64,000 nucleotides of DNA from Odobenus rosmarus divergens (taxonomy: Eukaryota > Chordata > Mammalia > Carnivora > Odobenidae): contig NW_004450303.1 of the NCBI RefSeq assembly GCF_000321225.1, positions 2,148,392 through 2,212,391 of the forward strand. Reading direction: 5' to 3'. Below, one piece after another: positions 13,925 through 27,500 of this stretch. The notes beneath the pieces were generated by a model. That model searched no databases. It was not told the DNA's origin and saw only the letters and a list, made by a program, of their open reading frames with translations. Position numbers and translations under genes: made by a program. The number at the start of each line of letters is the position of its first letter. Within the stretch, counting starts at the first letter, position 1.

Positions 13925-14790
13925 TTTGTGTAGACACATGAAAAAATGCTACACATCACTTGTCATCAGGGAAATACAAATCAAAACCACAATGAGATAC
14001 CACCTTACACCAGTTAGAATGGCTAAAATTAACAAGGCAGGAAACGACAGATGTTGGCAAAGATGTGGAGAAAGGGGAACCCTCTGACACTGTTGGTGGG
14101 AATGCAGGCTGGTCCAGCCACTCTGGAAAACAGTATGGAGTTAAAAATACAGCTACCCCATGACCCAGCAATTGCACTTCTAGGCATTTACCCCAAAGAC
14201 AGATGTAATGAAAAGAAGGGGAACATGCACCACAATGTTCATAGCAGCAATGTCCACAATAGCCAAACAGTGGAAGGAGCCAAGATGCCCTTCCACAAAT
14301 GAATGGATAAAGAAAATGTGGTTCATATAAACAATGGAATATCACTTAGACATCAGAAAGGATGAATACCCACCATTTACATCAACATGGATGGAACTGG
14401 AGGGTATTATGCTAAGTGAAATAGGTCAAGCAGAGAAAGACAATTATCATATGGTTTCACTCATATGTGGACTATATGAAATAGCAAAGAGGATCATAGG
14501 GGAAGGGGGGAAAAACTGAATGGGAAGAAATCAGAGAGGGAGACAAACCATGAGAGACTCTTGACCCCAGGGAAACAAACTGAGGGTTGTGGAGGGGAGA
14601 TGGGTAGAGGGATGGGGTAACTGGGTGATGGGCCTTAAGGAGGGCATGTGATGAGATGAACACTGGGTGTTACATGCAACTAATGAATCATTGAACACTA
14701 CATCAGAAACTAATGATGTACTATATGTTAGCTAATTGAATTTAAATTAGAAAAAAGAAAAACAAAACAATAAAATAAAATAGCTAAATA
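13925..14790 (+). mobile_element. Carnivore L1, 5'-truncated (ORF2 end and 3' UTR)
   Basis: 'gggaaatacaaatcaaaacc' and 'acaatgagataccaccttac' are the classic L1 ORF2 3' region. The carnivore L1 3' UTR with 'gatgtactatatgttagcta' and an A-rich tail follows. Open frames inside are remnants of ORF2, not a gene. Confidence 0.9.
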
Positions 14791-15365
14791 TCCTTTAGCT
14801 AATCTAATAACTAAACATTACTAGAACCTTTAAGATTCATTCAACAGTTAATTTTTTAATGTCTGCTATATGCCACAGGTCAGCCTATTTAGTTTTTTTT
14901 TTTCTTAAAGTTTTAACCATATTAGAACAATACAGCTTTCAAACACAGCTACATAGTGGTTTATGCACAGCAAGTGAAATAAATCCTTTGCACTAGAAAC
15001 TCAAGTTTTAAAAAGGAAAATAAACCGAGATCTAAGTCATGGAAAAAACAACCCAGCCCTGATAGCTGTAAATAATATCTTAAGCATCCCCAGCTGGGAA
15101 GCATATATTCATAAATTAATTCTCTTTATCCACACAGCAAGTGCCAGTTGGTTAGAAAGGAGTTCTGTCGATGAGTCACTGCATCTCATAGCAGCTTCTC
15201 TCTTCTGTTTTGTGTTTCTGTTAAGACATAAATGTTGTGTTTCATTCACTTACGTTGGTTAAGTCAATAATATTTAATCCAGTCAGAAAACATAATCGTA
15301 GTAAGTTTGAAACCCCGCATTACAGATTACCTCTAAATAAATACGGTGAAATTTTCCTTTTGCAG

Positions 15366-15532
15366 ATGCAAGTATTGGCATTATGATGAAAACCTGCTCA
15401 CTTCCAGTGTTGTCATTGTCTTCCATAACGAAGGATGGTCAACCCTCATGAGAACAGTCCACAGTGTAATTAAAAGGACTCCAAGGAAATATTTAGCAGA
15501 AATTGTGTTAATTGATGATTTCAGTAATAAAG
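15366..15532 (+). CDS. GALNT7: GALNT7 exon, start of catalytic domain (about residues 197-251)
   Basis: Acceptor 'ttttgcag', donor 'gtaatg'; 167 nt. The first base completes a Glu codon and the last base starts the next Glu codon. It encodes [20 protein letters not shown] and then [19 protein letters not shown], ending in a [13 protein letters not shown] strand. This is the nucleotide-binding start of the GT-A fold (the first conserved block of GalNAc-transferases). The upstream intron reaches the left edge of the window, so at least 15.3 kb separate it from the previous exon. Confidence 0.96.
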
Positions 15533-18500
15533 GTAATGACTATGGAAAATTGACATTTTGTCTATGAAATAAGTTAATTATGAACAATTACAGAATGTAA
15601 TTTTAAAATAATTAGCTTTAAAAATTAATAATTAGCATCTATTGATAGCATCTATTATTAGCAAGTTGGCACTGTGCCAAGCATTGTAGTTGAATTATTT
15701 TGTTTAATCCTGACAATAATCCTTGAGATGGATGTTGTTATTATCTTTATTTTACACGTGAGGCTCAGACATGTTAAGTAACTTGCCAAACGCCACAGAG
15801 ATAGTAGTTAACAGATGGATCCAAATCTCCAGGCTCGTAAATCTGTGTATTTAACTACCTACCATCTTACACTATACCAGTTCTCTGGGTCTTGGATTTT
15901 ATAAAAATTTGGTCATGGAGATAATTTATTGAAAGACTGAAAAGGTGCAATTGTGTGTGTATTATAATGCCACCTGACGCTCCGTCCATGATTGTCAAAG
16001 TGAGATCCATAATACCTGTTTAATAGCCTGTATTTTGCACTTGAACAATGATGCAAATATTGAATTTCACCAGAAACCATGACCATTGTTATTTATAATA
16101 GAAAGTATTTACTGAAGCTTATTTTGTTCTATATTTGATTTAGTATGTTGAATAAAAGGAAATTGTGTGTTATTTTTTATTCTTTTTAAGGAGCCAGCTA
16201 TTACAGCATTTAGGGAGGTATTGGTTAGCCTTGGTTCAGTTTGGCAAGAGAGAGATTGAGCAGTGGTTTTCCAGATAAGTGGGTTTTTTAGATTAACATT
16301 TTTTCCCTTTAAGTAGATCCATTATTGTAGCTGACCATTATCTTCTTAACGGCACAGATATTAGAAGGTAGATAATGCTATAGTTCGGACCCCAAGTCAG
16401 CACGCTAAGTAAAAAATGTAATTGTCCTTAAAAAAAAAAAAAAAATGTAATTGTGCTGCCGAAACCCAGACTGGATATTTACTTACTCTTCTTTACTTGT
16501 GATAAAACTGAGTTGAATTCTTTGAAAATTGACTGAAGATCTCAGGCTACTCACTAACAGCAGGATATTTGCTTTTTGGCAAGTAAGTTTTGCAGAGAAT
16601 TTTTGTATACAAGTAGTGATGCCACTGAATATGTTAGAGGTGCAGACAGAGCGTGGGTAGCATGAAAATACCATTCAGAACAGCTTTACAGAAGCTTTCT
16701 CCAAAACTTAATTTGTAACTCTTGCAGTCTAGATAAACCTCTGCTGCTTTGGCAAGGACATGACCAGAATCTTGCTCTCGTATACATATGTTCACACAGA
16801 GAAGAAATAGAAATATGGCTGATTTCCTTTCCCCCTCATCTTTGTACAACTAATCACTTTTGTCAACTAATCACTTTTAATTACACTAAAGAATGTAAAC
16901 TTTAAACTTTTTAGTCCTATCAAATGCCCTTTCACTTATACATCTCATTTTGGTTGCAATTTTCTATGACAGGAGTGTTTTCATTAAGAATTCTGTTCCT
17001 GTATCAAGATAAATATTTGAAAATACGTTTTAAAGTGATACTGTTGGTACCGACAATATTTTAGATTTAGGAAAACCTACATCTACAAAAATAACTAAGA
17101 AATCTCACGTATGTGATTATGCTGCTTTTAAGAAGCCCTATGTTATTAATACAAGGAGAAGCTTAGCATATCCTTAAAAAATAAGTGAAAATACACTAAA
17201 ATGTGTTTCCCACCCTAAAATAACTGCTTGGCTTCAGAAAAGGAGCACAAAATTTTAGACTCTGGTTTTCTATCCATTTTACCTTAATTTTTTTGTGATC
17301 AGTGTTTCTGTTGTTACAAACCTCTAATATTCAGCCTCTTATAACACATTTTAATAGCAATCAAGTACAGGACCTGCTTAGCTTTGAGAGTACAGAGAAG
17401 CATTTGTTGGGGTTACTCTTGAACGGAAGTACAGAAGGTCTTTAGCTTTCCCAATTTTAAAACAACCTTAAAATTTGTCAGTCCTGTCCCATGAGTGAAA
17501 ACTTGGTTCGTTCTTTCCCCAATGTATACAGAAAGTAAAAGTGTGAGTTATAATTTTTCTTTTAGTGACAAAATACTTTACTAATATAATACCTTGCAAA
17601 GGAAGCTGACTGCGCTTAACACTTGGGTTTCTGGAAAATGCAGTGTCCTCTCTATACAAGGTGTGGGGCCTTTAAATAGAGCACACTCTTCCATGTGCGT
17701 ACATCAGCCAGCTTGAGGCTAAGTGGGGCCAAGGTAAAATGGGACTCCATACTCTCAGTGGCTTATAACCACAAAGGGTTATATCGTGTTTTCTGTGGGT
17801 CAGCCCTGGCTCTGCCCCACTTCTCCACGGCAGGGCAGCCTGATCTCAGACATTGCCTGCCTCGTGCAGAGGAAGAACTAATGGTGAAGCACTAGTGGGA
17901 TTTTAACACTTCTGCTCACAAGTGCCTTACATCATTTTGTCCCCATCTCACTGACTGTGGTGAGGTACATGGTCTGGCCTGCCCTCAGTGGGTTGGAGAG
18001 AATAATTATTCCCCAAGGAGAGGTGAATCTTTTGAACATTCTTAGAGTCTACCACAGTGTAGGATCCCAAAGAAGCCAGAAGTCATTTGATTGACCAACT
18101 GATCTTTTGGGCCACCTGAACTAGGAATCTAAATTTGAAGAACTCATTTCTGGCCATAGTAATTTATTTTAGATTTATATAGATTGCATAGCCAGAAGAG
18201 CCCCAGAATGGAATTCGGAAAGGCTTTTTAAAAAGTAATTTAGGATTGGGGCACCTGGGTGGCTCAGTCGATTGAGCGTCTGACTCATGATTTCGGCTGG
18301 GGTGGTGATCTCAGAGTCGTGAGATCAAGCTCTGTGTCAGGCTCCCTGTCAGCAGGGAGTCAGCTGGAGATTCTGTCTCTTCCTCTCCCTCTGCCTCTCC
18401 CCCGACTCTCTCTCTCTGTCTCTCTTTCAAATAAATAAAATCTTAAAGTAATTTAGGATTGTTACTAAGCTGAAAAAAATAAGGTAAGATTTAAAAAAAA

Positions 18501-21500
18501 ATAAATTGAAGGGAAAAGTACCTAGATTTCTCTGGGAAAAAAATATAATTCAGCAGGAGAATTTTATTTATAATACTCATTAAAACTGGATGCCAAAATA
18601 GAAAAAGGTAAATTCTTTTTCTTCTCAATTCTGAATATCTATATGTAGGTATATTTCTAATTATAAGCTCCCTAAAAATGAGTCCAGTATTAAGTGTACA
18701 GCCTGATTTGACCATTTAACCACCAGCACATCACGAAATATAGCTTCTGGGGCACCTGGGTGGCGCAGTCGGTTAAGCTTCCGACTCTTGGTTTCGGCTC
18801 AGGTCACGATCTTGGGGCCCTGGGATCAAGCCCCACGTTGGGCTCTGTGCTCAGGGCGGAGTCTGCTTCTCTCCCCGCTACCACTCCCCTCCCTCCCGCC
18901 TCCCGCCTCATATGTGCGCTCTCTCACTCAGTCGCTCTCAAATAAATAAATTAATCTTCAAAAATAAATAAATATAGCTTCTTTGTTGTTGTTGTATGTA
19001 TTCATGGTCCAAAATTTTAAACAACTTAAAAATAATTGTGTCTCCAAGAAACATCTTTAGAGATCCAAGAGCTAGTTGTGGCTGTGATGGGCCCATTTCA
19101 AGGGCTTATAGTGACACAAATAAAAACTATACTCTAGCAACTGGAAAACCAAGGTGGAAACTTTGGCAAATGTGTCTTGTTTTTATAACAGTTTCCCTCA
19201 CCAGATTGCAAATATATACATGTATATTTATTCATTATATCTAAATATTACATTTAAATATTTACATATGCATATTACACACACACACACACACATACTT
19301 GTTAATACCCAAAATTGGAGAAAATTGGATCCTTTGATTATTATTTGCCAACTTGATGGGAACTATATTTATAACACCAAGACTGCAACCTTCAACACTG
19401 ATCATAGCTGGAGGAAGATGGCCCAGAAACAAATGTTAACCTATACCTTATGTAGACTCCAATAAAGTCACACAATGTTATTTATAGTGAGTGTATCTTC
19501 AGAAATCTGGAGCCATTACTTCTGCCAAAGCAAACAAAATGTTTGCCTTAAAGCTTTTAGATATGACATTTAAAATGTGGATTTTTTTAAAAAAAGTTTT
19601 CATGTCAGCTGGCCTAGTCATCATATATTTAATGTTTGGAGAGATCTTTGATAACTCTTAGGTTAACTAGTTCTCTGTAGGCATATTAAGCCCAAAAATC
19701 AACTGAAATAATTTATACTACCTGACTTCCCTGCAAACATTCAGTCTGTTTCTTTCAAGTTGACTGCCCAAAGGACCTGTTGCCCATTCCTGTTTCTTGA
19801 GAAAAATAATAGTCTAACTGGTTCATAGACATAAATATAATTTATAATGTTGACTGAATTTTTTTATTCATAGAACACTTAAAAGGAAAACTAGATGACT
19901 ATATTAAGCTGTGGAATGGCTTAGTGAAGGTATTTCGAAATGAGAGAAGAGAAGGTTTGATTCAAGCACGAAGTATTGGTGCCCAGAAGGCCAAACTTGG
20001 ACAGGTAGGAGACATTGGATATTTACCATGTCAGCAGCTTGGATTTGGTAACTAAACGATCATAGAGGTTTTTAAGTACCCTTCAGATTTTTTTTTTAAT
20101 TGAAAATGCTGGCTGATTAAACAGATAACTCGTATATCAGAATGGACTCTCATGATGATTTATATTAGTGTCTAATTTTAAATTGTGTGTGCTATATGAT
20201 GTGCCATATATGAGGAGTGTTCTTTCACCCTGCCTCTTTTCTTTAAGGTTTTGATATACCTTGATGCCCACTGTGAGGTGGCCGTTAACTGGTATGCACC
20301 ACTTGTAGCCCCCATTTCCAAGGACAGGTAACATTACCTTACTTTCTTTTCTTTCCTGGGTGAAAAGTCCTAGAAGGACAAATAATATTCTCATTCTCCT
20401 GATTCCAGTTCCACTCAGTGCTTCAAGCATTGTGTTTTAAGTGTGATCCTTCAACTTGCTTCCGGGGGTGGGGGGCAGGCTGATCCTTGGGGCTGATTCA
20501 GACGCAGGCAGTCAGGCATTTGGGATAAGCCGACGGGGTCTTACCCAAGAATGGTCTTGTGGTCGGGTTATTGAACAGACATCCTCTAGCTCCAGAAGCT
20601 TTCTCGAAGAGTAACGTTAATTGTGCCATCTACACTGTGGTAATGGTTCCAAAGACTTGAAGGCGCACACTCTGAAATTATACCTATTGGTTTTGGTTTT
20701 TCATGCCCTTTGGAATTATTACTTCAGACCAGCTGTGACGCATGTCAAGGCTTTGGGTTCCTCTAGAAACTTTAAAGTTTAGAAATAGACAACTATTCCA
20801 TGGAAATGTGTCAGTCGCCATTATGTTTACAGAAGTGTCTGAACACTAGAAGGCAGCATCCGTCTCCTAGTTCCAGAAGCCTTCCCTGCTTTTAGTGCAG
20901 AATTCTGACTATTTTGGAATCAAGGGGAAAAAAACCTGTCCCTGTGGTGAATAATATGCATCAAAGGGCGAACTTTAGGGGATTTAATCATCAGAGGATT
21001 TAGTATGAAGGCCTATCATAAACATTTTTCACATGCTGATTTAGTCCTCACAGCAGCCCTGCAAAATAGATATTAGCTCCATTGTACTGAAGAGGATATT
21101 GAAGCCTAGAGAAATTAATTGATTTGCCCTGATTCAAACAGCTAATAAACTATCAAACCGAGATCTCTCTGGGACACTTTACACTATTTGTTTAGAAATC
21201 TGAGAATCATGAGAAGTGAAGAAAGATAACACACCTTCCCCTCTCCAGGTGAAAACTAGCAGTCTTCAGGCGCAGCGAGGAAGTGGTTTTCTGCAGGGTC
21301 CTGTGGCAATCCCACATATATCCCACAGTGACACCTCCCACCCTCACTGTCCCCTGGGAATCCACAGTCTGCGGAGAATAAAGTACCTGTCTCAAATCCA
21401 CATCCCCCGCATCAGAATTCTATGCCCTGTAGGTTTTTCTCTTCTCCTCGGCTTCTAAAACATCTAAAAAGCACCTTAACATGGTTATGAAAAGCTGCAG

Positions 21501-24500
21501 TCTCTATTTCAGGAAATGCATTTTAAAATCCTGTCTGATAAGATGAGCATTAAAACAAGCTGGGTGCCAAATTATCTTTGCGGAGTTGATCCTACACCTA
21601 ATTGGTCATATAGGACTAGCATTTTATGAAGCCCAAATACGAGGTATTTTTTTGCTTTGAGTTCTCAGACCACTAAAATTCTTCAGCAGGTTTTGAGGGA
21701 TTTTTTTTTTCTCTTTTTTAAAAAAAGCAGGAATACAATACAATACTTTTTTTTTTTTTTTTTGCAATGAAAGCTGTTTAATTGCAATAAAAGGAGCAGG
21801 AAAAGAAGATCAAGTAAAGGAATAGAAACAGATTTTCATAATAACTTTTTCCAAGGAATAGAAAGCAACAAAGAGTTGGGAGAACTGCTAAAAATATAGT
21901 GGGTATTATTTCCATACACACACACACACTCGCTCACACACGGTCACACTCCTATTCACACTCAGATACACACATTCACACTCACATTCATACTCATTTT
22001 TATTTAATGGAGGAATGAGGAGGGAAAACAACAGGCAGGAAAGTCTTGTAGGTAACACGCGAAACTACCAAGAGAAAGTTGCCTATAGGACCAAAGTAAA
22101 AATGAGAAAGCACTGTTAAGTTCAAGGACATGGCTCTTTGTCCCTGACATTTGTCTGTAAGCCAAGGGAATGGTCTCCTGTGTCTTTCCCTTACAAAAAA
22201 AGGGCTCCTTGACTTTTAAAGACATTCATTTACTTCAGTTTCCCATTAGGTATTAAAGTCCCATAATGCAAAAAAAAAAAAATCAGTAATAAAAAGAGAT
22301 AATATAGTTAGGCATGCTAAACTAGTCAGTTTTGGGTTCTTAAATGCTTTTTCATTTTCTGTAAATGTTTCAGAACTACATGTACTGTACCTCTAATAGA
22401 TTACATAGATGGGAATGATTATTCCATTGAACCGCAGCAAGGTGGGGATGAAGATGGTTTTGCCAGAGGGGCCTGGGACTGGAGTTTACTATGGAAACGT
22501 ATTCCTCTAAGCCACAAGGAAAAGGCCAAAAGAAAACATAAAACTGAACCTTATCGGTAAAGATTACTACTTTATTTTCTTACGTGGAATGTCTATCTAA
22601 GTACTTTTTTTTTTTTCCCTTCCCCATGTACTTGTATAAATATGTGGGTCCATACATACCCTTCCATTTCATCTTTGCTGCCATCATCAACACAATACAG
22701 AACCATTTGCACTGTGCCGATTATAGATGTCATAAATGGCAACACATATGAAATTGTACCCCAAGGGGGTGGTGACGAAGATGGGTATGCCCGAGGAGCA
22801 TGGGATTGGAGTATGCTCTGGAAACGGGTGCCTCTGACCCCTCGAGAGAAGAGAATGAGAAAGACAAAAACTGAACCATATCGGTAATCACTAAATCACT
22901 TACATGTTTTTCTTTTCTCCAGTTGCTGCTAACATATTAACCTCTTGCCAAGCGAAAAATATTTGATATTAAAACTATAGATGTTGTCGCAGAGTCTGTA
23001 AGAGATTTTTTTCCCTTGCATCATTTCCGAGGTTTGAATGCACATTGCTTCTTTGTAATTGTTTTTTCCCTAAATGCAAACTCCATTTTGGGGGCGTTGG
23101 GGGGAGGTTATATGTCATTGCTTTCAAATGCAAGTGAAAAAAATCTTTGCCTTCCTGTCCTAGTAACTAGACATCAAATTTTATTCTTTTGACCATAATT
23201 TCATTCTGTAAATTTAAAATGCATAAATTATTTCTAATCCAAGTTTTATGTCCACTTTGATCCCTTGGCTGTAGTGTTAACAATGAAAGGCAAATAGCAA
23301 GAGATTTCTTGTCTTTTTCTTCTTTTTGTTTTGTATGCTAACTCATAATAACTAATTTTGTACCAGTTAAGTCTGGTACATAAAAATACATGACTTTGGA
23401 AAATACTACATCGAATCTTTTACTACTTCCTTCTCAGAAGAACATTTGATTAAAAGGAAACTTTATTCCGAAATCAGCTTTTGTCCCTTCTTACGGGACA
23501 AATAGAATAGTTTATGCTACTCTATCGGTCATGTAATGGAAGCATTTACTGCCTTTCAAGAGTGACTCCAAATGAAACTTTTTTGTCTTATGTTAGTATA
23601 GCTTCTAAATGTGTCTAATTTTTTCTGATCTTATGGTTCTGCTTTTGGTCTCTCTCTCCTTGTTATACCACTGACAATGCTAGAACTCTGTTTTGGGAAG
23701 ATGTTTCCAATGTCACGCAAATGCTGGTGGGATCTGGGTGGGTCATGGTATCAAAATACTGAGATGGCAAACATAAGGAAATTACAGAATTTTAAGCTTT
23801 GACACTTTCCAAATTTCCCTTTGAAGTTCTTTTTTGAAACAGTCCAGGAATTTACTGCTTACCTACTTGATTTAATGAGTACTCCTGGATGTAAAAATAA
23901 AGAGTAATGATTATATTTATATTTCTGCCAATTCCATGGGCTTGGCTAGTAAAGGAAGTTTTTTTTAAGTGGGCTAGAAAAATTCATGGGGGTTTCCCTT
24001 TAAATAACTCACGGTTTTCATGTAAGATGCATTTTAAAATATATACTGAGCTAAGTGGGAAGACATTTAAAGATCAAAAAGGCATGGTTACAACAGAGTA
24101 ACTGTAAATGACAGTTAAATAAATGTGCCATGAAAATAACCACGAATGCAATAGTTCTGCTTACCAAGTCAGGCAGTGTACCTTAAGAAGAGACATAAAG
24201 AGAATGACTTCCACTTGGTGTGATTTCCTTTAATATTGAAAGTATTACTTGATTTATTATTTATCCACTCAACAAATATTTAATGAGTGCTTACAATGTG
24301 CCAGGCATTGTTTTCTGGGGATAAATTTTTCAAAGATGTGTTCTCTCCTGGCACTTAGAATATAATGGGTGAGACAGAAATTAAACAGATCGCTACACAA
24401 AAACTCTGGAATAGCAACTGCCAAAAGTGGTACGAAGACAAACCACAGGGTACGTGGAGCTTAGGGGAGGGAGAACCTAATCCAGCGGCGAGGAGCCCGA

Positions 24501-27500
24501 ACGGCCTCCTTGACCTTTCAAGTGTCCTTCAGGCTGAGACCTGAAAGGCCAGGAGTCAGCCCTGCGGATGGGGAGGAAGAACATTTCAGGAGAGCAAACA
24601 GCCTGAGAGAGAAGGGCGTTTGTTGTGTTGGAGGCGTGAGTGAGCCGCGAAGATCTCGGCTGGCGGAAGCCCGCTGAGCGTCGGGAGCCGGGAGAGGCGC
24701 GCACCCCCCCGCGCCCACGTGGAGCCTGCTCTGCCTGCCGTGGGATTAGATGGATGGGGGCAGAATAGAGGAAGAGACAAGGTTAGGGTGTTGCCATAGC
24801 AGTGCAAGTGACGGGAGCTTGGTCTAGGAGCTTGGTCTAAGCAGCAGTGACAGGTTCCAGATAAGTTTTCAAGGTGGAATCAGTAGGAATTAGTGACAGA
24901 TTGAATATTAGGTGTGATGATGAAGAAAGTACTCAGGTGGAGGAGGCTACTTAGGAATCATGACACATTAATCATTAATTGTGGGGAGGAGTGGGGAACA
25001 GGATGAAAATGATTCCCCCTAGCATTTCCTCTAGAGATGTGAGTGGTCTGTCCCCAAAGAGGACCCAATTCAAGATTCCATTCAAGAAGCCCCTTGCATT
25101 CCTACCTCCTGACACAGTAAATAGCTAATGTCTAATTCTCCTGTGTTGTTCCTGTGCTACATTTGCAAACTCTGAATGAACTGTGACTGTTCTGCCATGA
25201 TTTACACCTTTATTTGGCATGCCCCTGAGCTATAAAATTAAAAAATGACAGACTACTTCCATGGTCTATGGTTGCACTCATCCTAGTATGACTCATAAAT
25301 CATTGTAGGAGCAGTTAGCAGACCATGGCTGTATGGCTCAGTATTTTTAGGAGTGAAAGAAAATTCTATCTTACCTCACTCTCAGGGCTTAATTTTCAAA
25401 CCGACAGAGGAAGTAAGGCTCCCTCTAATGGCAAAATGATGCAATGCTCTAATTTGTAATGAACTGCAAATTGGATTTCAGATACAAATCAGAGTAAATT
25501 CATTAAATTATAAACAGATTGTTTTGTGAAGGCTTTGTAATTTCTTAATGTTTGGCCATCGGTTTTGTCTCTTCTGTGCATTATTTAAACTGTGTTCCAA
25601 AAGGGCTGTTGTCTGTTGGTGAAGGGGTACTGGGGGTTTATCTTTAATAGTTATTGCAGTGTTTCTTCACTTAGGTCCCCTGCCATGGCTGGTGGATTAT
25701 TTGCCATTGAACGAGACTTCTTCTTTGAACTGGGTCTGTATGATCCAGGTCTCCAAATTTGGGGTGGTGAAAACTTTGAGATCTCATACAAGGTAACATT
25801 TCATTTAAACAAATGCAATTCTCTAAGTAGTTACCAACTTTTGTGACTTTCAGATAAGGCTGGTTTCTTTGGGGGAAAAACTGTTTAATGCATTTCTCTA
25901 AATTATAAAGAATGGCTAAGAAAAATGCATGCCTTTGGGGAAAAATAGGGCAAAATGGAAACTCCAGACTTCTTACATATTTACATGGTTCATCTCAACA
26001 TTGAAGCCTGCAAACTTCAAAAATGAAAATAGTAGGGCGCCTGGGTGGCTCGGTCAGTCAAGTGTCCAACCCTTGGTTTCGGCTCAGGTCATGATCTCGG
26101 AGTCCTGGGATCGAGCCCCGCATCAGGATCTGCGCTCAGTGGGGAGTCTGCTTGAGGATTTTCTCTCTCCCCCACTCCCTCTGCCCCGTCCCTGCTCGCA
26201 CACATACACATAGACACATACACATTCTCTCTCTCTTTCTCTAAAATAAGTAAATAAATCTTTTTAAAAAATGAAAATACCTCCTCTTCCCACTCCCCGC
26301 CTTACCCTCCAGACTTTCTATACATTGGAGCCTTTTGTTACAAAAGCCCTTTGGGGAATCTGCCTGTATGGGGGCCACATTTGACCATCCACTGACACAG
26401 TTACCCTTTATCACTATAGAACATGATGATTCAGGACAGAAGCAGATCCCAGCCACGACTGTACATCCTTGGACTGACATTGGAGCTGCCTTCCTTTAGC
26501 ACCCCCCTGTTGTTGAGGCAGTCCTTGGACAATAATACCATCCATGCTCTAACCCCTCCCTCCCACTGCCCCCAAGAAAGAAAGAGAACTATATCACAGT
26601 TTGAGTTAAACAGATATTTATTGCTTCTTGTCTTAAATCTCCAAAGACAGAAGAAGAATAACTCAGTCCCTGCTCTCAAGGAACTTAGAGTTCATAAGAA
26701 GAGATTAGAATTAAATTCATAATACAATAAGAAGGTAGATGGCATTCAGTTGGTGTGATTAAGAAACAGCGTCATACTGGAGGGAGAATTTGAGGCAAAC
26801 TAGAAAGGTGGGCATGATATCGATAAGCAGAGATAAAGGAAAGGGAAGGAGACCTCAGAGCAAATAGACTGGGGAAAAGTACAAAGGTGGGAACATGAAG
26901 AATGCGTTCAGGAAACAGTGAGGAGCCCAGTGTAGCAGAATCTGACAGCCTGAGTAAGAAAGACACCCAAGAAGAGCAAGTGGACAGGTATGTTAGGATT
27001 GTTTGGAGGAGGGCCTCTAATGCTGAGCCAAGAGATTTCTACTGAATTTAATAAGCAGGGGTAACCTATTGAAGATACCAAGCAAGGGAATAACATGACC
27101 CAAAGTTGCCCTTCAGCTAGAATAATCTTACTATACATAGGGATAGCACTGATTTGAGAGAAGCTGGAGGTGAAGAAGCCAGTTTGGAGGTTATTATAAT
27201 AATCAGCCAGGTGGGAAATCCATTAGCCGTGGAAATGGTGAATGATATCAGGAATGAAGAATCTGAGTGACTTTGCAAGGTGACACTGGGCAAAGGGTGT
27301 TTAAAGCTACAAGTACACAAGGGGCCCTGAGTCGCAGAATATTACTGCGTTCTTACGGCCTTGTTTGTTATTATATGAGTTTGAAAAACACATTATTTTA
27401 GGATCCGTTTCATTTATGAATTCCCCATGGGCACTGTTATCTAATTTAGGTTTTATATTTACATTTATAAGAGAAATTTTCAAGTATAATTTATTTTGAT

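Larger units (their letters stand above)
1..15365 (+). other. GALNT7: GALNT7 intron (5' part cut by window edge)
   Basis: No coding exon found. Besides the repeats listed separately, stretches with nothing recognised are about 510-1040, 1250-3630, 3830-7015, 7660-9075, 9310-10850 and 14800-15365. They are AT-rich with A- or T-runs at 2590, 3360, 3556 and 6265. The GC-richer part at about 9.9-10.8 kb has open frames on both strands but no domain, splice or codon signal to support a gene. Confidence 0.8.
15881..19873 (+). other. GALNT7: GALNT7 intron remainder
   Basis: No exon found. Two CAN-SINEs and small duplications are listed separately. About 17745-18055 resembles an old interspersed repeat ('tcagtggcttataaccacaa' type) that I cannot classify. 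The rest (15.9-17.7 kb and 19.0-19.8 kb) shows nothing I recognise apart from a CA run at 19278. Confidence 0.7.

Noticed and set aside
13848..14519. Open frames at 13.8-14.5 kb
   Set aside because: They are decayed ORF2 and UTR of a carnivore L1.
22374..22556. Exon A as a dead duplicate of exon B
   Set aside because: It has no stop or frameshift, its acceptor looks stronger than that of exon B, and the core motif GGDEDG..RGAWDWS is kept.
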